Positions 52,528 through 59,883 of a DNA stretch of 64,000 nucleotides are shown piece after piece (position 1 is the stretch's first letter; every line of letters begins with the position of its first letter). This DNA comes from F23-D06 sp045132055 (GTDB taxonomy: Bacteria > Bacteroidota > Bacteroidia > Bacteroidales > WCHB1-69): contig JBGURP010000033.1 of the NCBI GenBank assembly GCA_045132055.1, positions 124,001-188,000 of the forward strand, in the 5' to 3' direction. The translations under genes were made by a program, and so were the position numbers. The notes beneath the pieces are model-generated. The model worked only from the letters and a program-made list of their open reading frames with translations. It searched no databases and was not told where the DNA came from.

Positions 52528-53934
52528 CTACTCCTCCGGTGCAAACAACGGATCCCAAGCGGGTAACATGATTGGTTTCTGGTCGAAAAGTTTAAGCGTC
52601 TGGGCGGGGATGTACTTGGATTCCACCACCAGACGGAACATGTACTCGTTGAACCATTCGTTGGTCATGATGAGGAAGCCGTTGTGGCCGTATTTGGAGC
52701 CCCAGCTGTTCTCCACCATCCATTTCAGCGGCTTGCCGTCCTTGTCCAAATCCACGGCGCAGAGGGTCATGGCGTGCGACGACATGCTGGCGTAGGAGGC
52801 GATGCGCTGTTTCTTGTCCATGTTGAAGGTGGTGCCAAACAGGGAACCGTAGTCGTAGTTGTTGACATCCAGATAACCCTTGTCGCGGTCGAGGAACTTG
52901 CCCACATCGCAGGAGAAGTACATATTGGTGCTGTCCTTGATGGAAGCGATGGCCATGTCGGCAATTTCGTTCATGGGCAGGTTGAGGAATCTCCAGTTAT
53001 GTCCATCGTAAACATGGCGGTCGTATTCAATTTCGTAAACCTTGTAGTATTCGCGGGTCGGGTCGTTCATCACCATGTAGAAAGTGCTGAAATCCACATT
53101 GGCGAACTTCTGGGCGAAGCTTTTCGGGGTGTAGGTTTCGGTGCTCACTACCTCGCCTTTGGCGTTGCGCTGGGTCCAAGTGAACTCCGCGGGTGGCTCG
53201 CCATACGCGAATACTAACATGCGGTAGATGGTCTGCAGCATCTCCATCTTCTTGTCTTGCAGCATTTTCTCGGTAGTACTCTTGTTGTTGGCCATGTCGC
53301 GCAACTCCAACGCATCCTCGCGGAGTTTCAGCTTGATAAGCGAGGAGATGCGCGAAGTGTTGTTGCTGTTGTAGGTCTCAGGCATGGCGTCCTTGGGCAT
53401 GATGCCGTATTTGGTGATGAGGTTGGCCACTCCGGTGAACTGTCCGCCGTCACTCAGCGGGTTCTGGAACAGCCACTTCACGGTTTCGTCCTCCATGGAC
53501 TTGTCGCGATTGTCGAGGATGGCCTGCAAGAAGAGGTTAGACTTCTCCAACTGATCCCAGAAGAATGTGTAGCACTGGGAGAACTGGAAGTCGGAAGGCA
53601 GGTCATATTGTTTGATAGCCTTGGCGCGAAGCACGTTCATGCCGGTGAACATCCAGCAGCGGCCAGATGACTCCTGGTCGGTTATGGCCTTGGAGGGCAC
53701 CTCGTTGGAGAAGTGCGCATCGAAGGCGGTGCGGTTGTCGAAGTTCTTCGCCAGCTTGTTGATGTCGTTGGTGACAATGGCATTGCGGAGCGCCTTGTCG
53801 GCACCAGTGGCTTTGTAGGAGTTCTGTATGGTCTTGATTTGGTCAGCGGAGAGACCGCCGTTTTTGCTGACGGGTTGTGCACACAGCAGGCCGAAACAGC
53901 AGAGGCACAAGGTGATAAGGGATAGTTTTTTCAT
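52528..53934 (-). CDS. Exported C1-like aminopeptidase (bleomycin hydrolase/PepC family)
   Basis: The 468-residue product has a signal peptide (LITLCLCCFGLLCAQ) followed by the bleomycin-hydrolase fold: Cys93 in DQESSGRCWMFTGMNV, His in SMSSHAMTLCAVD and Asn in MVENSWGSKYG. Family members are usually cytoplasmic aminopeptidases; the signal peptide puts this one in the periplasm or outside. ATG 53934 begins the signal peptide; a further in-frame ATG at 53979 falls on a promoter-like box (TATTTTCG, 53976-53969). Confidence 0.88.
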   Translation of the reverse strand: MKKLSLITLCLCCFGLLCAQPVSKNGGLSADQIKTIQNSYKATGADKALRNAIVTNDINKLAKNFDNRTAFDAHFSNEVPSKAITDQESSGRCWMFTGMNVLRAKAIKQYDLPSDFQFSQCYTFFWDQLEKSNLFLQAILDNRDKSMEDETVKWLFQNPLSDGGQFTGVANLITKYGIMPKDAMPETYNSNNTSRISSLIKLKLREDALELRDMANNKSTTEKMLQDKKMEMLQTIYRMLVFAYGEPPAEFTWTQRNAKGEVVSTETYTPKSFAQKFANVDFSTFYMVMNDPTREYYKVYEIEYDRHVYDGHNWRFLNLPMNEIADMAIASIKDSTNMYFSCDVGKFLDRDKGYLDVNNYDYGSLFGTTFNMDKKQRIASYASMSSHAMTLCAVDLDKDGKPLKWMVENSWGSKYGHNGFLIMTNEWFNEYMFRLVVESKYIPAQTLKLFDQKPIMLPAWDPLFAPEE

Positions 53935-53996
53935 ATTCTCGGGATGTTTATTTTTCAAAAACAGGCTGCGAAAATACAAAAAAAACGCAAGCGGAT

Positions 53997-55442
53997 TTAT
54001 TTCATCTCTTCACACGCCACAATGCCGTCGCGGGTGGCGGTGATGCGGAAACCGCGGTATTCAGTCTCTTCTTCGTGGATGAACTGCAGCACGATGTGGA
54101 TGATATAGACCCGCAAGGTGGGCACCGATTCCAGCGTGCCGTTCTCCGTGAGCGTATCGACCTGCAGGGTAGGGTCGTCCATCTTGCGCGTGTATTGCTG
54201 GATGTGGAACCGCATGATGTCGTGGATGCCGTCGAAACGGTACTCGTATCGGTTGCGCAGGTTCCGGTTGTCAATCTGCACCTGCTTGCGGTACAGGATG
54301 GTGCGCTCCTGCTGCAGGGCGTTGTCGGCCTCCAGACTGTTCCGGTTGCGGATGGCCAGCACGCGCTCGGGCGTCTTGGCATCATTGATGAAATCCATGC
54401 CCTCCTTGATCCAGCCGATGTTCTCGTCTTTGAAATGCAGGGTGGTCTTGTGGTCGAAATACTTCGATTTGAGCCGGTGCACGAACAGGTTACGCGCAAA
54501 ATCCTTGATGCGGTCTTTGAACATGTAGGCCACAATCAGGATGATGAAGATGAGGAACGGGTAGCTGCCTAAATACTTCTGGAATGGCCAGGCAATGAGT
54601 GTGGACACCAACATGGCGAAACCGGCGGCAATGCTGAAGGTAATCTCCTTCATGGCGGCGCCGTCGTTGGTGGTGTCTTGCTTGAGATATAGAGCGCTCT
54701 CAACGTACTTTTTGAGCAGGCCATGCTTGTACACCAGATTGCGGTTGGCCACGTCATCGTGGGGCGTGATATGGCTGTAACCCATGCTCTCTTTGTAGGA
54801 AACCTCTTGCTTGATAAGCTGTTGGAGTTTGGGACGAGCGTTCCCGCAATCATTCTCCGGATGCGCATCCATGAATCTCAACAAACGGGCAGCCTGTATG
54901 CCGATAAGATGACTCATGTATTCATCGCCATGCAACAAAACCGTGGGCACAAAATCATGGCCGGTATGTTCCCGAATCAACTGGCGGTATGCCTCGGTGA
55001 TGCGGGTAACATCCTCCACGATTTCGATGAGTGCAGGTGTCGATATGTCAGCGGTGTTGGTTTTCAAGATTTCGTTGGTGGCATTGCGCAGGGCGCTCTT
55101 GAAGATGGCGCAGAACATCTTGACCTCGTATTCCAGATCGTGGATGCTGTCGGGTTGTTTCCGATACTGGTCAAGGGCTTGTTTCACGTGTGCCAACGGA
55201 GACTTGTCACCAACCACCAAATCCGAAAGGGCAAAGTTGGGCGTGATGAGGCGGATGTTTGACTTCACATCGCGGTAAAACTGCTCTTTGCTGTATGTGG
55301 ACGCATTGATACCCAGATTATTCGGCACGAAAATCCAGGAGTTGACCTTGAAATTGCTCTCCGCGTCATGCTCACTCCCCGCGAATCCCACTTTGAATTC
55401 GATGGAGAACTGGTCGTGTATTTTGGTGGTGATGTTGATCAT
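53997..55442 (-). CDS. Unknown protein with two central transmembrane helices
   Basis: This 481-residue protein is not recognised. The first 265 residues look soluble and helical (no signal peptide; GDEYMSHLIGIQAARLLRFM). Two adjacent hydrophobic segments follow (ITFSIAAGFAMLVSTLIAW, then YPFLIFIILIVAYMF; about 265-308). A C-terminal soluble region rich in Arg/Asn/Asp (QIDNRNLRNRYEYRFDGIHD) and a strand-like end (LRVYIIHIVLQFI) complete it. Both termini are therefore predicted on the same side of the membrane. A -7 box TACCTTTG lies at 55553-55546, giving an untranslated leader of about 100 bases that contains a palindromic repeat. Confidence 0.7.
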   Translation of the reverse strand: MINITTKIHDQFSIEFKVGFAGSEHDAESNFKVNSWIFVPNNLGINASTYSKEQFYRDVKSNIRLITPNFALSDLVVGDKSPLAHVKQALDQYRKQPDSIHDLEYEVKMFCAIFKSALRNATNEILKTNTADISTPALIEIVEDVTRITEAYRQLIREHTGHDFVPTVLLHGDEYMSHLIGIQAARLLRFMDAHPENDCGNARPKLQQLIKQEVSYKESMGYSHITPHDDVANRNLVYKHGLLKKYVESALYLKQDTTNDGAAMKEITFSIAAGFAMLVSTLIAWPFQKYLGSYPFLIFIILIVAYMFKDRIKDFARNLFVHRLKSKYFDHKTTLHFKDENIGWIKEGMDFINDAKTPERVLAIRNRNSLEADNALQQERTILYRKQVQIDNRNLRNRYEYRFDGIHDIMRFHIQQYTRKMDDPTLQVDTLTENGTLESVPTLRVYIIHIVLQFIHEEETEYRGFRITATRDGIVACEEMK

Positions 55443-55486
55443 AAGATGGGGTGAATGAGGTACAAGGGGGTGAAAGAGGATTGTCT

Positions 55487-55514
55487 GTATAGACGTGGCA
55501 TGCCGCGTCTTGAT
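55487..55514. repeat. Degenerate palindromic repeat in a 5' leader
   Basis: Bases 55491-55510 (AGACGTGGCATGCCGCGTCT) form a near-palindrome with one mismatched pair. The flanks (GTAT, TGAT) are decayed versions of the GTAGAGACG ends seen at 20932-20959. It lies within the leader of the 481-aa gene. Confidence 0.6.
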
Positions 55515-55545
55515 AACATTGAGAGTCCCGCGAGAATTGAGATTG

Positions 55546-55582
55546 CAAAGGTAGTATTTTTATGGTAATTTGTGTAATTTTG
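55546..55582. promoter_or_regulatory. Divergent promoters for the 481-aa gene and the GH29-GH3 gene
   Basis: The -7 boxes are TACCTTTG on the minus strand (55553-55546) and TAATTTTG on the plus strand (55575-55582), both fitting TAnnTTTG. The second leaves a leader of about 15 bases before ATG 55603. Confidence 0.55.
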
Positions 55583-55602
55583 CATTTCCATAATTGAATG
55601 AT

Positions 55603-58600
55603 ATGAAAAAAATATACTGGCTTTTGTTACTCGTTGCGGTTTCCTTTTCTGCTTTTGCGCAGGATGCGGATGCTGCCAATCCCGATTTGGATCTTTCCGC
55701 CGCTTACATTCCGCCCCGTGAGGCCGATGTGCGCGTGCATCTTGACCAGTGGCAGGACCTCAAGTTCGGCATGATCATCCACTGGGGTCTCTATGCCGTG
55801 CCCGGCATCGTGGAGTCGTGGTCGATATGCTCCGAGGATGAAGATTGGATTCCGCGCGACAGCACTATGGACTACAACGCTTACAAGCAGTGGTATTGGA
55901 ATCTGAACAAGGAGTTCAATCCCAGACAGTTCAATCCGGATCAGTGGGCCGCTTGCGCTAAAAACGCCGGCATGAAATATGTGGTTTTTACCACCAAGCA
56001 TCACGACGGCTTTGCCATGTACGACACCAAGTACAGCGATTTTTCCATCGCCAAGGGGCCATTTGCCGATCATCCCAAAGCCGATGTGGCCAAGTATGTG
56101 TTTGAGGCGTTCCGCAAGCAGAATATGATGATTGGCGCATACTATTCCAAACCCGACTGGCATTCGCAAAATTATTGGTGGAGCCGCTATGCCACACCCG
56201 ACCGCCATGTGAACTACACTATTGCCAACCATCCGCAGCGCTGGAATGATTTCAGGCAATTTGTTTATAATCAGATAAATGAGATCACATCCAATTATGG
56301 TAAAATAGACATCCTGTGGCTGGATGGTGGCTGGGTGCGTGCTCCGAAGGAAGACATTGGCATGGATAACATCGCCAAGATGGCGCGCCGCAATCAACCC
56401 GGCCTCATCATCGTGGACCGCACCGTGACCGGCGAGTACGAGAACTACCGCACGCCCGAGAAGATGATTCCCGAGAAGCAGCTGCCGTACCCGTGGGAGA
56501 CCTGCATGCCGCTGAGCAAGGACTGGGGCTTTGTGCCCGGTGCCACATTCAAAACGCCAGAGACGATCATCCGCACGCTGGTTGAGGTGGTGGCCAAGGG
56601 CGGAAGTTTGCTGCTTGGCGTGGGACCCACCCCCGAAGGCATTATCGAGCCCGAGGTGGCGAAGATTCTGAATGAAATCGGCGTCTGGTTGAAAGCCAAC
56701 GGCGAGGCCATCTACAACACACGCAATACGCCGGTGTATCACGATGGCAATGTCTGGTTTACGGCGGCGAAGGACAGGCTGACCACCTACGCCATTGTGT
56801 GCCCTGAAGGACCGATGCCGGCTACAGTGTCCTGGCACGGCAACCTGCCCGCAAAAGGCTCCAAGATGGTATTCGTGGCTGACCATTCCGTTGTCAAATA
56901 CAAACTCTCCGGCGACTCGGTCATCATCTCGGTGCCGAAATCTGTTCGGGCGAAAGGCAAACCCTTTGCCGTGGCGTTTCAGACGGCCTCCAACTTTTCC
57001 TACAACGATTTGAACCGCAACGGAAAATGCGATCCGTATGAGAACCCGAACCTTACTGTCAATGAGAGAGTGGAAGATTTGCTCTCCAAGATGACCTTGG
57101 AAGAAAAAGTCGGCCAGCTTGCGATGACGATGGGGTGGGAGTATTATGAAAAGATTGGGAATCAATATGTTTTGACGGAGAAATTCAAAAAGGAACTCCG
57201 CGAGAAACACTTGGGCAGCACCTGGGCACTGATGCGCGCCGACCCATGGACGCAGAAGACCCTGCAAAACGGATTTACGCCAGAGGCTGCCTATAATTTG
57301 ACCAACGAGATGCAGCTATGGAATCGCCAGAATACCCGCTTGGGCATCCCTTTGTTGTTTGCCGAAGAAGCTCCGCACGGACACATGGCCATCGGCACCA
57401 CGGTGCTACCCACCGCCATTGGCCGTGCCTCCACTTTTAACAAAAAGTTGGAGAATAGTTTGGGCTGGTTGGTGGCTAACGAAATTTATGCGCAGGGCGC
57501 ACACATTGCCTTCGGGCCTGTTCTCGACATAGTGCGCGACCCCCGCTGGTCGCGGGTGGAGGAGACCTACGGCGAAGACCCTGTCCTTACGGCAAAAATG
57601 GGATGCGAGTATGCAAGTGGACTACAATCGTATAACCCTCACCAGCGATATTTGCCAGGCGTCATTTCTACGCTGAAGCACTACACAGCCCACGGCATCT
57701 CCGAGGGTGGCCACAACGGCAACACCGCCCAGGTGGGCAAGCGTGAGCTGCTCTCCGTGCTCTCGTACCCCTTTATGATGGCCTTGCGGCAGTATGGCAT
57801 CCAGTCGGTGATGACCGCCTACAACGATGTGGATGGAATTCCTTGTACGGGCAACAAATGGCTGCTCCACGATGTGCTGCGCAAGGAGTGGGGATTCCAG
57901 GGTCTGGTAATTTCCGACCTCTATGCCATCAATGGGTTAGTGAGTACCCCTATCGCTGCTGATTACTCCGAGGCCGCGGCTCTGGCCGTGAAGGCGGGTG
58001 TGGACATCGACCTCGGCGCCTCCTGCTATGGCGAGCCGCTGGTACAAGCGGTAAAGAATGGTTTGGTGACGGAAAGCCAGATCGATGAACTGGTGAAACA
58101 TGTGCTGACTCAAAAGTTCCAGCTCGGCTTGTTTGATGCGACATTTGACAAACCCTATGTGCCTTTCGACAAGACATTGCACGACAGTCAGAATCTGAAG
58201 ATGGCGCAAGAATCCATTATCTTGCTGAAGAATGATAATGAGACACTTCCGCTCTCCAAGGAGGTGAAAAAGGTGGCCGTTATCGGGCCCAATGCCGACA
58301 ATGTCTATAATATGTTGGGCGATTACACTGCTCCGCAGGCAGAGGGCTCCGTGGTGACGGTGCTGCAAGGCATCCGCGAGAAGCTGTCCAACGCGCAGGT
58401 GGAGTATGTGCAGGGGTGCCATATCCGTGACACCTCGTTGAACGACATCGCTCGCGCGGTGCGTGCCGCCGAAGGGGCTGATGTGGTGGTGGCGGTGCTG
58501 GGTGGCTCCAGCGCGCGCGATTTCCGCACGAACTACGAGCAGACGGGCGCCGCCAATGTGACCGGTCCCGCCGTCAGCGATATGGACGCGGGCGAGGGCT

Positions 58601-59295
58601 TCGACCGTGCCGGCCTCGGCATGCTCGGCCGGCAGGAGGAGCTGTTGCAGGCGCTCTATAACACGGGCAAGCCCGTGGTGCTGGTGATGATCCAGGGCCG
58701 TCCGCTCGACCTCTCGTGGGCGGATGCGCATGTGCCTGCCATTCTCAACGCGTGGTATCCGGGCGCGCAGGGCGGCAGGGCCGTGGCCGGCATCCTCTTC
58801 GGCGATGTGAACCCCTCCGGCAAGTTGCCCATCTCGTATCCGCGCTCCGTGGGCCAGCTGCCCGTCTATTACAACACCACGGAGGTGCGCCGCGACTACA
58901 CCGACGCACCTGCCAGCCCGCTCTATCCCTTCGGCCACGGACTGAGCTACACCACCTTCGAGTACTCCAACTTGCAGTCTGTCTGGAAAAACGACACCAC
59001 CTTGGGGGTCTCCTTCCAGCTGACCAACACGGGTCAATACGACGGTGCCGAGGCTGTGCAGCTCTATATGCGCCACAACCAGTCCTCCGTCAAAACGCCG
59101 GAGCGCCAGCTGAAGGCCTTCGACAAGGTGTTCCTGAAGCAAGGGGAGATGAAAACCGTGACGATGACGCTTTCCAAGTCGGATTTCGCCATCCTGGACG
59201 CCGATTTGCGCTGGGTGGTGGAGCCGGGCACAGTCACGCTAATGGTGGGGAGCTCGAGCCAGGATGTGAGGGGAGAGATAATAGTTGAGAGATAA
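55603..59295 (+). CDS. Bifunctional GH29 alpha-L-fucosidase and GH3 glycosidase
   Basis: The 1230-residue product begins with a signal peptide (WLLLLVAVSFSAFAQ). Residues about 35-440 are GH29: DLKFGMIIHWGLYAVPG, FTTKHHDGFAMYDTKYSDF and the nucleophile Asp in KIDILWLDGGW (about 241). An EF-hand-like loop (DLNRNGKCDPYE, about 470-481) leads into a GH3 enzyme (about 488-1230): RVEDLLSKMTLEEKVGQL, nucleophile Asp in GLVISDLYAING (about 773), the C-terminal alpha/beta domain with KPVVLVMIQGRPLDLSW and a fibronectin-III-like end. It probably removes fucose and beta-linked sugars from one glycan, such as xyloglucan or host glycans. No partner transporter is nearby. Confidence 0.9.
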   Translation: MKKIYWLLLLVAVSFSAFAQDADAANPDLDLSAAYIPPREADVRVHLDQWQDLKFGMIIHWGLYAVPGIVESWSICSEDEDWIPRDSTMDYNAYKQWYWNLNKEFNPRQFNPDQWAACAKNAGMKYVVFTTKHHDGFAMYDTKYSDFSIAKGPFADHPKADVAKYVFEAFRKQNMMIGAYYSKPDWHSQNYWWSRYATPDRHVNYTIANHPQRWNDFRQFVYNQINEITSNYGKIDILWLDGGWVRAPKEDIGMDNIAKMARRNQPGLIIVDRTVTGEYENYRTPEKMIPEKQLPYPWETCMPLSKDWGFVPGATFKTPETIIRTLVEVVAKGGSLLLGVGPTPEGIIEPEVAKILNEIGVWLKANGEAIYNTRNTPVYHDGNVWFTAAKDRLTTYAIVCPEGPMPATVSWHGNLPAKGSKMVFVADHSVVKYKLSGDSVIISVPKSVRAKGKPFAVAFQTASNFSYNDLNRNGKCDPYENPNLTVNERVEDLLSKMTLEEKVGQLAMTMGWEYYEKIGNQYVLTEKFKKELREKHLGSTWALMRADPWTQKTLQNGFTPEAAYNLTNEMQLWNRQNTRLGIPLLFAEEAPHGHMAIGTTVLPTAIGRASTFNKKLENSLGWLVANEIYAQGAHIAFGPVLDIVRDPRWSRVEETYGEDPVLTAKMGCEYASGLQSYNPHQRYLPGVISTLKHYTAHGISEGGHNGNTAQVGKRELLSVLSYPFMMALRQYGIQSVMTAYNDVDGIPCTGNKWLLHDVLRKEWGFQGLVISDLYAINGLVSTPIAADYSEAAALAVKAGVDIDLGASCYGEPLVQAVKNGLVTESQIDELVKHVLTQKFQLGLFDATFDKPYVPFDKTLHDSQNLKMAQESIILLKNDNETLPLSKEVKKVAVIGPNADNVYNMLGDYTAPQAEGSVVTVLQGIREKLSNAQVEYVQGCHIRDTSLNDIARAVRAAEGADVVVAVLGGSSARDFRTNYEQTGAANVTGPAVSDMDAGEGFDRAGLGMLGRQEELLQALYNTGKPVVLVMIQGRPLDLSWADAHVPAILNAWYPGAQGGRAVAGILFGDVNPSGKLPISYPRSVGQLPVYYNTTEVRRDYTDAPASPLYPFGHGLSYTTFEYSNLQSVWKNDTTLGVSFQLTNTGQYDGAEAVQLYMRHNQSSVKTPERQLKAFDKVFLKQGEMKTVTMTLSKSDFAILDADLRWVVEPGTVTLMVGSSSQDVRGEIIVER

Positions 59296-59335
59296 TAGTT
59301 TAGAGTAGAGAGATGATAGATTAGAGATTAGAGTG
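59296..59335 (+). repeat. TTAGAG/ATAATAG tract after a stop codon
   Basis: Directly after the GH29-GH3 stop the sense strand reads TAGTTTAGAGTAGAG then GATTAGAGATTAGAG, matching the tracts after other stop codons in the window. Confidence 0.6.
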
Positions 59336-59358
59336 GGAACGTTTTGCTATCATCGTAA

Positions 59359-59673
59359 TCACATAAACTCATATTGCAAAATCGCCACATTCATCGCGCT
59401 TTCCAGTTTGCATATTGTTTCAAGGGACAGGTTTTCCTCTCCTTTGAGAAGGCGTGAAACATATTGAGGCGAGCACCCCATACGATCTGCAACATCCTGT
59501 CTGGAAAGGTTTTGCTGCTTCATTGCCAACGCAACTTTTATGGCAATCCGACGGGAATATCGCAACCATCCTTTCGATTTGGCATACTGTAAGCGTTCTT
59601 CTTCCACACGCCAAGCGGAATCCTCCTGCGATTGGTAGCGGCTTAATCTTTCTATCGCTTCTTCTCGGGTCAT
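59359..59673 (-). CDS. XRE-family regulator, copy 1 (antitoxin-like)
   Basis: The 104-residue product has an N-terminal helical part (MTREEAIERLSRYQSQED) and a C-terminal XRE helix-turn-helix (about 45-100: QQNLSRQDVADRMGCSPQYV, then SRLLKGEENLSLETICKLE). It looks like antitoxins of HigA type. It differs from copy 2 at only two residues (Ala20/Thr and Met/Leu near the end). Its ATG overlaps the stop of a 25-codon frame. It should bind the palindrome at 59797-59812 and repress both divergent promoters; that is inference. Confidence 0.85.
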   Translation of the reverse strand: MTREEAIERLSRYQSQEDSAWRVEEERLQYAKSKGWLRYSRRIAIKVALAMKQQNLSRQDVADRMGCSPQYVSRLLKGEENLSLETICKLESAMNVAILQYEFM

Positions 59674-59747
59674 AAGGCAACCTCCTTTTCATGGTTGTAA
59701 CGGACAGCCCATAAACGTCCATCCTCGATTACCTTGTCAAATGTCAT
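59670..59747 (-). CDS. 25-residue peptide coupled to XRE copy 1 (leader peptide or toxin remnant)
   Basis: The frame encodes MTFDKVIEDGRLWAVRY plus NHEKEVAL and stops in TGA, overlapping the ATG of the XRE gene (ATGA). The same frame with the same length is kept in copy 2 with three base differences, two changing residues. The start resembles, from memory, the N-terminus of Bacteroidales toxins encoded upstream of XRE antitoxins, so it may be the remains of a toxin whose body was deleted. It may also serve as a translational coupler. Confidence 0.55.
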   Translation of the reverse strand: MTFDKVIEDGRLWAVRYNHEKEVAL

Positions 59748-59772
59748 ATTTTTTAGTTTTCAGAATTTGCAA

Positions 59773-59780
59773 CAAAAGTA
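59773..59780 (-). promoter_or_regulatory. -7 box for XRE cassette 1
   Basis: TACTTTTG (59780 to 59773) matches TAnnTTTG, about 26 bases before the 25-codon frame. It is identical in copy 2 at 62750-62743. Confidence 0.6.
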
Positions 59781-59796
59781 ATAAAATTTCCAATGC

Positions 59797-59812
59797 GAAA
59801 CTTATAGGTTTC
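59797..59812. promoter_or_regulatory. Near-palindromic operator candidate, copy 1
   Basis: GAAACTTATAGGTTTC is a 16-base inverted repeat with one mismatched pair, just upstream of the XRE -7 box. It is conserved exactly at 62767-62782. Confidence 0.55.
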
Positions 59813-59848
59813 ACATTTTTGTTTTTAAAATTTGAATCGCGTTTTTTC

Positions 59849-59856
59849 TATTTTTG
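59849..59856 (+). promoter_or_regulatory. -7 box for the 461-aa gene
   Basis: TATTTTTG matches TAnnTTTG, 28 bases before ATG 59884. It lies in the divergent control region of XRE cassette 1. Confidence 0.55.
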
Positions 59857-59883
59857 CAGTAGATTTCATTAATTGACATAGAT

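Larger units (their letters stand above)
59356..59858. repeat. Direct repeat, copy 1 (peptide/XRE cassette with divergent promoter)
   Basis: About 503 bases are repeated almost identically 2970 bases downstream (62326-62829). The repeat contains the XRE gene, the 25-codon frame before it, a near-palindromic operator candidate and divergent -7 boxes. Similarity fades in the last 50 bases. Confidence 0.88.
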
